The translations under genes and the position numbers were made by a program. A stretch of DNA of 18,205 nt from DASQHM01 sp035632095 (GTDB lineage: Bacteria; Pseudomonadota; Alphaproteobacteria; Ferrovibrionales; Ferrovibrionaceae): contig DASQHM010000266.1 in assembly GCA_035632095.1 (NCBI GenBank), positions 1 to 18,205 of the forward strand, in the 5' to 3' direction. Below are positions 6,884-14,395 of this stretch, in pieces. The first letter of the stretch is position 1. Every line of letters begins with the position of its first letter. The notes below the pieces were generated by a model. It was not told where the DNA came from and ran no database searches. It was given only the letters and a program-made list of their open reading frames with translations.

Positions 6884-7465
6884 ATGGCCCGACCACGCCG
6901 AAATGGGACCCTCGACCACGCTCCGGCATACGACGATGCCGCACCGCGCTTGTGCGACCATCCGGATTGCCGCGAGGCCGGGGAATACCGCGCGCCGCGC
7001 GCCCGCGACCCGGCCATGGGTCATTACTGGTTTTGCTTGAGCCACGTACGGCTTTACAACGCCGCCTGGGATTTCTTCGCCGGCATGAGTCAGGCGGAAA
7101 TCGAGGCCTATCAGCGCGGTAACTCCACCTGGCACCGCCCGACTTGGCGCCTCGGCGCGGTCGGCAGCGAGCCGGTGGCCGGCGGCGAATGGTTCGACCC
7201 GTTCGATTTCATGGCCGAGATCGGGATCCGCCCGGGGCCGCGTCCCGGCGAGCCGGCTCCCAAGCCGGTCGCGCCGGCCGAACGGGAAGCGCTGGCCGAC
7301 CTGGACCTAGCGCCGATCGTGACGCTTCAGGACATCAAGGCGCGCTACAAACAGCTCGTAAAGCGCTATCATCCGGACGCCAACGGCGGGGACAAATCGG
7401 CCGAGGAGCGGCTCAAGAGGATCAATCAGGCCTATACATTTTTGATGAGCTGCGGCTATACCTGA
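6884..7465 (+). CDS. J-domain protein with N-terminal Cys/His cluster
   Basis: 193 residues. The C-terminus (about 145-193) is a J domain: ITLQ-like entry, helix II ending in KRYHPDANG with the HPD motif at 163-165, then helix III ERLKRINQAYTFL. It should stimulate an Hsp70 such as DnaK. Unlike DnaJ, the J domain is C-terminal and there is no G/F or CxxCxGxG region. The N-terminal half has C24, H26, C29 and then C51, H54 (WFCLSH), a possible zinc site, followed by the conserved-looking YNAAWDFFAGMS and TWHRPTWRLG stretches. I chose ATG 6884; an open frame runs further upstream to 6638 but it has no domain-like content and overlaps the small frame at 6594. It lies 101 bases before cobS on the same strand. 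Its client is unknown. Confidence 0.88.
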   Translation: MARPRRNGTLDHAPAYDDAAPRLCDHPDCREAGEYRAPRARDPAMGHYWFCLSHVRLYNAAWDFFAGMSQAEIEAYQRGNSTWHRPTWRLGAVGSEPVAGGEWFDPFDFMAEIGIRPGPRPGEPAPKPVAPAEREALADLDLAPIVTLQDIKARYKQLVKRYHPDANGGDKSAEERLKRINQAYTFLMSCGYT

Positions 7466-7566
7466 CCCGCGACGTCAGTGCCGTCTGCAAGGCCGCCGAG
7501 CGCCGCGGCAGGCAGTTCAGGCAACTCACCCGCTGATGTCCCACACTTAGGAATGGAAGCCAGTCC

Positions 7567-8586
7567 ATGACCACCCCGAACGTCTCGGGCCCGAGCACAA
7601 CGGGCACAAACTTTGCCCAGGCGAACGCGACGCCCGACATCAAGGTATCGGTGCGCCAGATGTTCGGCATCGAGAGCGACATGCATGTGCCCGCGTTCTC
7701 CAAGACGAGCGATCACGTGCCCGACGTGGACGAAGCCTATCGCTTCGACCGCGAGACCACGCTCGCCATCCTCGCGGGCTTTGCATACAACCGCCGCGTC
7801 ATGATCCAGGGCTATCACGGCACCGGCAAATCGACACATATCGAGCAGGTCGCCGCCCGGCTCAATTGGCCCTGCATCCGCGTCAACCTGGACAGCCACA
7901 TCAGCCGCATAGACCTGGTGGGACGCGACGCGATCGTGCTGCGCGACGGCCAACAGGTGACCGAGTTCCGCGAGGGCATTCTGCCCTGGGCGCTGCAGAA
8001 CCCGACCGCGCTGGTGTTCGACGAATACGACGCGGGCCGGCCCGACGTGATGTTCGTGATCCAGCGCGTGCTCGAGGTCGAGGGCAAGATGACGCTGCTC
8101 GACCAAAATCGCGTGATCCGGCCGCATCCGAGTTTCCGCCTGTTCTCGACCACCAACACGGTCGGTCTCGGCGACACCACCGGCCTCTATCACGGCACCC
8201 AGCAGATCAACCAAGGCCAGATGGACCGCTGGAACATCGTGGCGACATTGAACTATCTGCCGCACGACGACGAAGTGGGGATCGTGCTGGCCAAGGTGCC
8301 GTCCTACGACAGCGAGAAGGGCCGCAAGACCGTCGCTGCCATGGTGCATGTGGCCGATTTGAGCCGCGCCGGCTTCATGGCGGGTGACATTTCGACCGTG
8401 ATGAGCCCGCGAACCGTCATCACCTGGGCGCAGAATGCGGAGATTTTCGGCGACATCGGTTTCGCCTTCCGCGTCACCTTCCTGAACAAGTGCGACGAGA
8501 TCGAGCGCGCGGCGGTGGCGGAATATTACCAGCGCAGCTTCGGCGAGGATCTGCCCGAGTCCTCGGCCCGCGTCGATATCGCCTGA
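7567..8586 (+). CDS. cobS: Aerobic cobaltochelatase subunit CobS (AAA+ ATPase)
   Basis: Inserts Co2+ into hydrogenobyrinic acid a,c-diamide, together with CobT and CobN, in the aerobic (late cobalt insertion) cobalamin pathway. The length of 339 residues is typical. The N-terminal CobS segment includes VSVRQMFGIESDMHVPAF (about 28-45). The MoxR-like AAA+ core has Walker A GYHGTGKS at 82-89, Walker B ALVFDEYD at 148-155 (D152, E153) and a sensor region at FRLFSTTNTVGLGD (190-203). A GGAA-type ribosome site lies a few bases upstream of the ATG. cobT starts 16 bases after the stop. The third subunit CobN is not in the window. Confidence 0.96.
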   Translation: MTTPNVSGPSTTGTNFAQANATPDIKVSVRQMFGIESDMHVPAFSKTSDHVPDVDEAYRFDRETTLAILAGFAYNRRVMIQGYHGTGKSTHIEQVAARLNWPCIRVNLDSHISRIDLVGRDAIVLRDGQQVTEFREGILPWALQNPTALVFDEYDAGRPDVMFVIQRVLEVEGKMTLLDQNRVIRPHPSFRLFSTTNTVGLGDTTGLYHGTQQINQGQMDRWNIVATLNYLPHDDEVGIVLAKVPSYDSEKGRKTVAAMVHVADLSRAGFMAGDISTVMSPRTVITWAQNAEIFGDIGFAFRVTFLNKCDEIERAAVAEYYQRSFGEDLPESSARVDIA

Positions 8587-8602
8587 GCACGAGCGCGGCC
8601 CG

Positions 8603-10477
8603 ATGGGCAAACCCGAAGGTCCGACCGAGCCGTTCAAGCGCGCTGTAGGCGCCGCCATGCGGGCGCTCGCCGAGGAGACCGACCTGCAGGTCACCTACGG
8701 GCCGGAAACGCCGGGCTTGCGCGGCCATCGCGCACGCCTGCCGTTGCCGGCGCGCGATCTGCCGGCATCCGACGTGGCGCAAATCCGCGGCACCGGCGAC
8801 GCCATGGCGCTGAAGCTCCGCCATCACGACGAAAAGCTGCATAACCGGCTCATGCCCGCCGGCGGCATGGCGCGCGCCGTGTTCGAAGCGGCGGAACAAG
8901 CGCGGGTCGAGGCCCTCGGCGCCAATGCCATGAAGGGCGTCAGCGACAACCTCTGTGCTGCATTGGAGGAGAAATGCCGCGCCCGCGGCTATTCCCGCGT
9001 GCGCGAGCGCTCCGAAGCGCCGCTCGCCGACGTGGTGGCGCTCATGGTGCGTGAACGGCTGACCGGTGCGGCGGTTCCTGACCAGGCGCGCCGCATGGTC
9101 GACCTCTGGCGCGACTGGATCGAGGAAAAGGGCGGTCACGATCTGAGCCGCCTGTTCGACAAGATCGAAAGCCAGAGCGAGTTCGCGCGCATCGCGCGCC
9201 GGCTGCTCGTGGACCTGGAGCTCGCTGACGATGACGGCAACGAACTGAACGACGAACAGTCCGAGAGCGACGGCGAAGGCGCCGAGCAGCCGGAATCCCA
9301 GGGCGACGGGCAATCTGACGACGGCTCGTCCGCGGCCGAGGCCGGTTCGCGTCACGCCGACGCGGACGAAGGCGCCGGCGAGGAAGCGGCCGAGGCTCAG
9401 GCCGGGCTCGGCGGCGAGAAGCAAGTGCAGGGCGCCGGCGAGGAAGCGGGACGCGGCCGCCGTCCGCAATATCCGAACTTTCCGAACAGCGCCTCGGACG
9501 AACCGGCCTACCACGCCTACGCCAGCAAATTCGACGAGATCGTGGACGCGGCCGATCTTTGCGACGCGGAAGAGCTGACGCGGCTGCGCGCGCATCTCGA
9601 TCAGCAGCTGCATCACCTGCAGAGCATGGTCGGCCGCCTCGCCAACCGCCTGCAGCGCCGCCTGCTGGCTAAACAGACGCGGAGTTGGGAATTCGACCTC
9701 GAGGAAGGCATGCTCGACGCGGCGCGGCTCTCCCGCGTGGTGGTCAATCCGGTGCTGCCCCTTTCCTACAAGCAGGAGAAGGAAACCGATTTCCGCGACA
9801 CGGTGGTGTCGCTGCTGATCGACAATTCCGGCTCCATGCGCGGCCGCCCGATCTCCGTCGCCGCCATGTGCGCCGACATTCTGGCGCGCACCCTCGAACG
9901 CTGTGCGGTGAAGGTCGAGATCCTCGGCTTTACCACCCGCGCCTGGAAGGGCGGCAACGCGCGCGAGGCGTGGCTTGCCGACGGCAAGCCGGCCAATCCG
10001 GGCCGCCTCAACGATCTGCGTCACATCATCTACAAGACCGCGGATGCGCCGTGGCGGCGCGCGCGAAAGAGTCTCGGGCTGATGCTGCGCGAGGGCCTGC
10101 TCAAGGAGAACATCGACGGCGAAGCGCTGCTTTGGGCGCACAACCGGCTGATCGGGCGGACCGAGCAGCGCCGCATCCTCATGGTGATCTCGGACGGCGC
10201 GCCGGTGGACGATTCGACGCTCTCCGTCAATCCGGGCAATTATCTCGACCGGCATCTGCGCCAGGTGATCGATTGGATCGAGACCCGCTCGCCGGTCGAG
10301 CTGATCGCCATCGGCATCGGCCATGACGTGACGCGCTACTATCGCCGGGCGGTCACCATCGTCGATGCCGAGCAGCTCGGCGGCGCCATGATGGAGAAGC
10401 TAGCCGAACTGTTCGACGAGAAGGAAACGAAGCACGTCGAGGCGACGCCGGGGCGCAAGCGCCAGACGATGCATTGA
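8603..10477 (+). CDS. cobT: Aerobic cobaltochelatase subunit CobT (VWA domain)
   Basis: Partner of CobS in the cobaltochelatase AAA+ complex; 624 residues, normal size. The N-terminal domain (about 1-205) is followed by a very acidic Glu/Asp/Ser/Gly linker (about 210-290) and a C-terminal von Willebrand A domain. The MIDAS metal site is visible as D407-N-S-G-S411 and D531 in VISDGAP. The linker contains a 19-base exact DNA repeat (9371-9389 and 9431-9449) encoding GAGEEA twice. The start at 8603 gives MGKPEGPTEPFKRAV, typical of the family. It ends 18 bases from a convergent gene. It probably shares a transcript with cobS and the J-domain gene. Confidence 0.95.
   Translation: MGKPEGPTEPFKRAVGAAMRALAEETDLQVTYGPETPGLRGHRARLPLPARDLPASDVAQIRGTGDAMALKLRHHDEKLHNRLMPAGGMARAVFEAAEQARVEALGANAMKGVSDNLCAALEEKCRARGYSRVRERSEAPLADVVALMVRERLTGAAVPDQARRMVDLWRDWIEEKGGHDLSRLFDKIESQSEFARIARRLLVDLELADDDGNELNDEQSESDGEGAEQPESQGDGQSDDGSSAAEAGSRHADADEGAGEEAAEAQAGLGGEKQVQGAGEEAGRGRRPQYPNFPNSASDEPAYHAYASKFDEIVDAADLCDAEELTRLRAHLDQQLHHLQSMVGRLANRLQRRLLAKQTRSWEFDLEEGMLDAARLSRVVVNPVLPLSYKQEKETDFRDTVVSLLIDNSGSMRGRPISVAAMCADILARTLERCAVKVEILGFTTRAWKGGNAREAWLADGKPANPGRLNDLRHIIYKTADAPWRRARKSLGLMLREGLLKENIDGEALLWAHNRLIGRTEQRRILMVISDGAPVDDSTLSVNPGNYLDRHLRQVIDWIETRSPVELIAIGIGHDVTRYYRRAVTIVDAEQLGGAMMEKLAELFDEKETKHVEATPGRKRQTMH
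9371..9449 (+). repeat. 19-base direct repeat inside the cobT linker
   Basis: GGCGCCGGCGAGGAAGCGG occurs at 9371-9389 and again at 9431-9449, exactly 60 bases apart and in frame. Both copies encode the same peptide in the acidic linker. It probably reflects local duplication in low-complexity coding DNA. Confidence 0.8.
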
Positions 10478-10495
10478 GCCGCCGGACTCGGGCGT

Positions 10496-10741
10496 TCAAA
10501 CCCTGCGTGCGCTGACGATGAGGGCGTCGACGGTCTTGTTGCCGAGAGCGCGGCAGGCTTCGAGGCGATGCAATCCGGTGACCAGCACGTAACGGTCCTT
10601 GTCGCGGCGCACCTGGATCGGCGATTGCAGACCCTTCTCCAGGATGCTTTCGGCGATCGCCTCGACCTTCTTCGCATCCAAGGTGTCGCGGAATTTCACC
10701 GGCACGTAGATTTCATCGATCGGCACCGGCACGGTCCGCAT
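10496..10741 (-). CDS. Stand-alone ParB/Srx-like domain protein
   Basis: 81 residues from the chosen ATG. The whole protein is one ParB N-terminal-like domain: an initial strand with VPIDEIYVPVKFR, a helix with KVEAIAESILEKGLQSPIQVRRD, and the signature VLVTGLHRLEACRALG (GxHRxxA type). There is no helix-turn-helix or dimerisation domain, so it is not a chromosome-partitioning ParB. Similar short proteins occur in alphaproteobacteria; their role is not known to me. In bona fide family members this motif binds or hydrolyses a nucleotide (CTPase or Srx-like). Start: ATG 10741 or 10747 both fit. The longer frame from 10777 would begin inside the rpmB terminator hairpin and is unlikely. It ends 18 bases from the cobT stop on the other strand. 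Confidence 0.8.
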   Translation of the reverse strand: MRTVPVPIDEIYVPVKFRDTLDAKKVEAIAESILEKGLQSPIQVRRDKDRYVLVTGLHRLEACRALGNKTVDALIVSARRV

Positions 10742-10757
10742 CAGCATGGCGGAGCCG

Positions 10758-10787
10758 CAAACGAAAAGCGGCGCCATCTGGCGCCGC
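10758..10787 (-). terminator. Intrinsic terminator of rpmB
   Basis: A perfect 8-base stem GCGGCGCC / GGCGCCGC (10768-10775 with 10780-10787) with a 4-base loop. Read on the minus strand it is followed directly by TTTTCGTTT. It lies 28 bases past the rpmB stop and about 20 to 27 bases before the ParB-like start. Confidence 0.85.
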
Positions 10788-10814
10788 GGATAGAACCGAT
10801 GCGGTGGGCGCGCG

Positions 10815-11108
10815 TCAACTTGCTTTTGCCGCCAGCGCCTTTTGCACGTCGCGTTTGATGCGCTTGGCGTTGGCCGAGAGCTTGATGTCGGAGGTCTTGA
10901 GCAGCCAGGCGTCCAGTCCGCCGTTGTGCTCTACGCTGCGAAGCCCATGGGCCGAGACGCGGAGCCGCACCGAGCGGCCGAGCGCGTCGCTGATCATGGT
11001 CACGGTCCGCACGTTGGGGAGAAAACGGCGCTTGGTCTTGTTGTTGGCGTGGCTGACGTTGTGCCCGTAAAGCACGGTCTTGCCGGTCAATTCGCAGCGG
11101 CGGGTCAT
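10815..11108 (-). CDS. rpmB: 50S ribosomal protein L28
   Basis: 97 residues, the longer alphaproteobacterial form (E. coli L28 has 78). The N-terminus is diagnostic: TRRCELTGKTV, then GHNVSHANNKTKRRFLPNV. The rest carries RLRVSAHGLRSVEHNGGLDAWLL and an Arg/Lys-rich end. It is part of the large subunit. GAGGT lies 6 bases before the ATG, a good ribosome site. A promoter (11176-11204) and an intrinsic terminator (10758-10787) bracket the gene, so it is probably a single-gene transcript. Confidence 0.97.
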   Translation of the reverse strand: MTRRCELTGKTVLYGHNVSHANNKTKRRFLPNVRTVTMISDALGRSVRLRVSAHGLRSVEHNGGLDAWLLKTSDIKLSANAKRIKRDVQKALAAKAS

Positions 11109-11175
11109 GGCGTACCTCGAAAAAACCTTTAAAGATCAAAGGCGGAGACCGGCTCCGGCCAGCGACGAGGGGCGA

Positions 11176-11204
11176 GTTTTAGGGCCATTGTCCGGAGCCG
11201 TCAA
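11176..11204 (-). promoter_or_regulatory. Sigma-70-type promoter of rpmB
   Basis: On the minus strand TTGACG (11204-11199) and TAAAAC (11181-11176) are separated by exactly 17 bases; five and four of six positions match the consensus. The predicted start near 11169 leaves a leader of about 60 bases. The leader contains CCTTT-N7-AAAGG just upstream of the ribosome site. Confidence 0.65.
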
Positions 11205-11212
11205 GGGGGCGG

Positions 11213-11247
11213 AGGACAGCGATTTCGTCCGGGGATTGCGCTGTCCT
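11213..11247. repeat. Inverted repeat between cupin gene and rpmB promoter
   Basis: AGGACAGCG (11213-11221) and CGCTGTCCT (11239-11247) form a perfect 9-base stem with a 17-base loop. No T-run follows on either strand, so it is a poor intrinsic terminator. It could end the cupin transcript with Rho or serve as an operator just upstream of the rpmB -35. Confidence 0.45.
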
Positions 11248-11269
11248 GCGCCCAGCCGCGTGAAGGCCT

Positions 11270-11593
11270 CTATTTCTTCGGACCGTAGAACACGACCCAG
11301 ACGGAAAAGTCCTTCGAGATGCCTTCGAACCCGTGCGCGGCATGAGCCGCGGCGAAGAGAAGGTCCCCAGGCCCGACTGAGGTCACAGTGTCCTCCACCC
11401 GGTAGCGGCCGGTTCCGCTGGTGACGATGTAGAATTCGTCGCGCTCATGGGGGACCTGGGGTCCATCGGTCGGGTGAGCCGCGAACCTGATGTCGAGATC
11501 GCCGTCGACGAACACGTCGGCCGAGCGCCGCCCCGGCGCCGGCGGGAGGGCGAGCGCGGCCGCGAGCGAGATGGGCGATGGCGTTCGATCCAT
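11270..11593 (-). CDS. Single-domain cupin protein
   Basis: 107 residues from the ATG at 11593, which has an excellent ribosome site AGGAGG 8 bases upstream; a longer frame to 11728 is not supported. The beta-barrel cupin is seen in motif 1 (VPHERDEFYIVTSGTGRYRV, about 47-66, with H49 and E53) and motif 2 (VGPGDLLFAAAHAAHGFE, about 72-89, with H83 or H86). These residues probably bind a metal ion. Substrate is unknown; such small cupins can be enzymes, sensors or binding proteins. It is the last gene of the minus-strand run that starts at lemA. Confidence 0.85.
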   Translation of the reverse strand: MDRTPSPISLAAALALPPAPGRRSADVFVDGDLDIRFAAHPTDGPQVPHERDEFYIVTSGTGRYRVEDTVTSVGPGDLLFAAAHAAHGFEGISKDFSVWVVFYGPKK

Positions 11594-11639
11594 GATCTGT
11601 CCTCCTGGCAAGCGAGCGACGACTGGGCGCCTCCGAAAC

Positions 11640-11894
11640 TCACGCCGACTTGAGCTTGGCGATCCGCGCCAGCAACGCTGCCTGCTGAGCTTTGGTGTTG
11701 ACCGGAAGCCGATCCCAGTCGCCTTCAAGCCGAAGATCGGCGAAAAGCCCGGCAGGGTCTTCGTGAAAATGCAGGGCCGCCCTTTGCTTGACGTAAAACA
11801 CCCCGCGCGATTTCTCGCGCAGGCCCGCGTAGGCGCGGATGCGCTGCAGCAAGCCTTCGATCCGGTCGAGACTTTCGGCGCCTGCGTGCTTCAT
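11640..11894 (-). CDS. Small conserved protein of unknown function
   Basis: 84 residues from ATG 11894; a TTG three codons upstream (11903) is an alternative. I recall similar short proteins with the same pattern, R-I-x-G-L-L near the N-terminus, then EKSRGVFY and RAALHFHEDPAGLFADLRL, but no function is known to me. The central EDPAGLFAD segment and the histidine pair (HFH) look like a structural or binding core. It has no signal peptide or membrane helix, so it is probably cytoplasmic. It starts 33 bases after the meaB stop and lies 46 bases before the cupin, so it belongs to the same operon. Confidence 0.75.
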   Translation of the reverse strand: MKHAGAESLDRIEGLLQRIRAYAGLREKSRGVFYVKQRAALHFHEDPAGLFADLRLEGDWDRLPVNTKAQQAALLARIAKLKSA

Positions 11895-11927
11895 GAGAGG
11901 CAATTCACCACGGAGTTTTCCTTCAAG

Positions 11928-12962
11928 TCAGGCCGAACCGCCGGCAAATCGCGTCATGAGCGCGCGCGCAGCCGCCGACGGCGCGACGCGGCCCGCGACC
12001 ACGTCCGCCTCCAAACCCGGCAGCGCCGCCGCGACCGCCGGGTGCGTGCGAAACGCGGCAGTCAAATTCTCGGTCAACTCGCTCCATAGCCAAGCCTTGG
12101 CCTGGTCGGCCCGGCGCGTCGCCAATTCGCCGCTCCTGGTCAGGATGCCGCGATGCCTTTCGACAGTATCCCACACCTCTTCGATTCCCGTCCGCTCGAG
12201 TGCGGATGCCAGCAGCACCTGCGGCTGCCAGTGGGGCGAACGCGGGCGAAGGAGATGCAGCGCCGAGCGATATTCCGTAGCCGCGATCCGCGCCGGCTTC
12301 AGCAAATCCCCGTCGGCCTTGTTGACCACGATGAGATCGGCCAGCTCCATGATCCCCCGCTTGATGCCTTGCAGCTCGTCGCCGCCGCCCGGCGCCAGCA
12401 GCAGCAGGAACAGATCGACCATGTCGGCGACTGCCGTCTCCGATTGTCCGACGCCGACCGTTTCCACCAGGATCACGTCGAAGCCGGAAGCCTCCGCCAG
12501 CAGCATGGCCTCGCGCGTACGCCGCGCCACGCCGCCGAGCGTGCCGCTCGCGGGCGAGGGTCGAATGAACGCGCGCGGATCGCGCGCCAACTCGGTCATG
12601 CGCGTCTTGTCGCCGAGAATAGAGCCGCCCGAGCGGCGCGACGACGGATCGACCGCGAGCACCGCCACGCGGTGGCCGGCGCCGGTGAGATGGCGGCCGA
12701 AGGCTTCGATGAACGTGGATTTTCCGACGCCCGGCGTGCCGGTGATGCCGATCCGCACTGCCTGTCCGGTACAGGGCAGCACGGCGGCGAGCACCGCCTC
12801 GGCGGTGGCGCGATGATCGGCGCGGGTCGATTCGGCCAGCGTAATGGCGCGGGCAAGCGCGGTCCGCGCCCCTTCGCGCAACGCCGCCGCCAGTGCCGCC
12901 GGATCCTTGCTTTGCCGGTGGGTCGGGGCGCTCCGATGCGGCGTTCGGGTCGAGGCGGTCAT
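11928..12962 (-). CDS. meaB: MeaB/ArgK-type G-protein chaperone of methylmalonyl-CoA mutase
   Basis: GTPase that protects and helps load the B12-dependent methylmalonyl-CoA mutase (or a related acyl-CoA mutase). 344 residues, normal length. Walker A GTPGVGKS is at 75-82, the VDPSS element at 104-108, SGGSILGDKTRM at 111-122, the switch ETVGVGQSE at 167-175 and the base-specificity motif NKAD at 214-217. The N-terminal arm and the C-terminal dimerisation segment are present. The old ArgK name (arginine transport) is not supported. No mutase gene is in the window. It sits 31 bases after a TPM-domain gene in the same direction. CobS/CobT nearby would supply the cofactor of its client. Confidence 0.94.
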   Translation of the reverse strand: MTASTRTPHRSAPTHRQSKDPAALAAALREGARTALARAITLAESTRADHRATAEAVLAAVLPCTGQAVRIGITGTPGVGKSTFIEAFGRHLTGAGHRVAVLAVDPSSRRSGGSILGDKTRMTELARDPRAFIRPSPASGTLGGVARRTREAMLLAEASGFDVILVETVGVGQSETAVADMVDLFLLLLAPGGGDELQGIKRGIMELADLIVVNKADGDLLKPARIAATEYRSALHLLRPRSPHWQPQVLLASALERTGIEEVWDTVERHRGILTRSGELATRRADQAKAWLWSELTENLTAAFRTHPAVAAALPGLEADVVAGRVAPSAAARALMTRFAGGSA

Positions 12963-12993
12963 GGCGGCGAAGATACCGGTGCGCCGCCCCCGC

Positions 12994-13605
12994 TCAAAGC
13001 TCGATCAGATGCTCGTGGGCCGGCGGCTCGCCCTCGGCGCGCGGCAGATGCCGGGTCAGTTCGGCGCCGATCGCCTCGACCGCGGCCAGGATCGCGCCGG
13101 CGGCGCCGCTGCCGATCTCGGCCGTAAATGCAGCGACGATGCGCGCCCAGGTTCCGTCGGCGACTTCGCCGTGGACTCTGTGGTCGGCCAGCACCTCCAC
13201 ATGCCGCTCGAAGTCGGCCACGAACAGCAGCACGGCACCGTTCTTGCGCGCGCCTGCCATCATGAACCGGTGGAACAGATCGTGCGCCAGGCGGTGGGCA
13301 TGGGCGCGGCGAATGTGATGCGGCAGGATCAAACGAAGCAGCGGCGGCCACTGGAGCAATCCGGCGACGGCGATGAACGCGCCGAGTTGCACTGCGTAGG
13401 CGGTCAACGGATCGTCGATCAGCGCGAACCACCAGATCGGCAGCGGCGCCAGGAGGGCGACAAGCGTGGCGGCGAGCAGCGGCGGGAACGCATAGCGATC
13501 GCAGGCGCGGGCGGTGACGACCAGCAATTCGGCGCCGGTGCGCGCGGCGATGCCGGAAAGCGCGGCGCGTATTCGCTGCTTTTCGGGTTCCGTGAGCCGT
13601 GCCAT
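12994..13605 (-). CDS. TPM-domain membrane protein, domain interrupted by membrane helices
   Basis: 203 residues. The start MARLTEPEKQRIRAAL and AELLVVTARACDRY look like the first half of a TPM (YgcG/Psb32) domain. Two hydrophobic segments follow (about 38-60 and 67-90; LLAATLVALLAPLPIWWF, then AVQLGAFIAVAGLLQW). The second half contains LFHRFMMAGARKNGAVLLFVADFERHVEVLAD and AAFTAEIGSGA, matching the rest of TPM domains. Function is unproven; TPM proteins are associated with envelope or photosystem maintenance. It begins 10 bases after the stop of the other TPM gene. Chosen ATG 13605; the open frame runs much further upstream but only across its neighbour. Confidence 0.78.
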   Translation of the reverse strand: MARLTEPEKQRIRAALSGIAARTGAELLVVTARACDRYAFPPLLAATLVALLAPLPIWWFALIDDPLTAYAVQLGAFIAVAGLLQWPPLLRLILPHHIRRAHAHRLAHDLFHRFMMAGARKNGAVLLFVADFERHVEVLADHRVHGEVADGTWARIVAAFTAEIGSGAAGAILAAVEAIGAELTRHLPRAEGEPPAHEHLIEL

Positions 13606-13615
13606 CCGCGCCCCG

Positions 13616-14395
13616 CTACCAGCTACCCGAGGCGCCGCCGCCTCCGAAGGAACCGCCGCCGCCGCTAAAGGAGCCGCCGCCCGAACCGCCGCCGAAGCCG
13701 CCCCCGCCGAAGCCGCCCATGGGGAAAATAATCGGCCCGCCATAGAGTCCGCGGCGCACGCCCCAGGGACCGTAAGGGCTGCGGCTGAGTACGCCTCGGC
13801 GCCAGCGCCCGGCGATTTGCACCATGAGGAGGAAAAAGACCACCGGTAGCAGCACGCCGAGCGCGCCGGGCACGCCCTGGCGGGTTGCCGATTTGCTGAC
13901 CGGAGCCGGGTTGTAGGTACCTTCCAGCGCCGAGACGATGGCGGCGGCGCCGGCTTCGATCCCGCCCGGATAATCGTTCGCGCGAAAGCGCGGCAGGATC
14001 TTGTTCTGCACGATTTCATAGGCGATGACGTCGGGCAATTGGCCCTCGAGGCCGTAGCCGACCTCGATGCGCACCTTGCGTTCGTTCGGCGCCACGATCA
14101 GCAGCACGCCGTTGTTGCGGCCCTTCTGGCCGATGCCCCAGGCGCGGCCGAGCTGATAGCCGTAATCGGCGATGTCGTCGCCCTCGAGCGATTTGAGCGT
14201 GACCACGACCACCTGGTTGGAGCTCGACTGCTCGAAGCGCTCCAGCGCCGCGTCGATGCGCTGGCGCGTGCCCGCCGGGATTATGCCCGCTTGATCGACG
14301 ATCCGGCCCGAAAGCGCGGGGAAATGCAGATCCGCCGGCACGGCCGGCGCCCACGACGCCAGCAGTAGCAGCAGAGCCAGCGCGACGCGCGTCAC
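13616..14395 (-). CDS. TPM-domain protein with glycine-rich tail (YgcG family)
   Basis: 259 residues starting with GTG at 14395, which overlaps the lemA TGA as GTGA. A signal peptide (VALALLLLLASWAPAVPA) precedes a TPM domain at about 28-160 with LSGRIVDQAGIIP, NQVVVVTLKSLEG, NNGVLLIVAPNERKVRIEVG and GLEGQLPD. A membrane helix (GVLLPVVFFLLMVQIAG, about 180-197) follows, and the tail from about 230 is almost pure Gly/Ser/Phe ending in SGSW. This architecture matches YgcG-like proteins found beside lemA. The domain faces the periplasm. A longer frame to 14494 exists but the signal peptide and the coupling favour GTG 14395. Confidence 0.9.
   Translation of the reverse strand: MTRVALALLLLLASWAPAVPADLHFPALSGRIVDQAGIIPAGTRQRIDAALERFEQSSSNQVVVVTLKSLEGDDIADYGYQLGRAWGIGQKGRNNGVLLIVAPNERKVRIEVGYGLEGQLPDVIAYEIVQNKILPRFRANDYPGGIEAGAAAIVSALEGTYNPAPVSKSATRQGVPGALGVLLPVVFFLLMVQIAGRWRRGVLSRSPYGPWGVRRGLYGGPIIFPMGGFGGGGFGGGSGGGSFSGGGGSFGGGGASGSW

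Noticed and set aside
7456..10324. Long minus-strand frames opposite cobS and cobT (412 and 616 residues)
   Set aside because: cobS and cobT are certain. The antisense frames have the composition expected from GC-rich third positions and no recognisable motif.
10496..10777. Chromosome-partitioning ParB
   Set aside because: Only the N-terminal-like domain is present, without helix-turn-helix or dimer domain, and no parA or parS site is visible.
12153..13127. Plus-strand 324-residue frame opposite meaB
   Set aside because: Antisense to a gene with all G-protein motifs intact.
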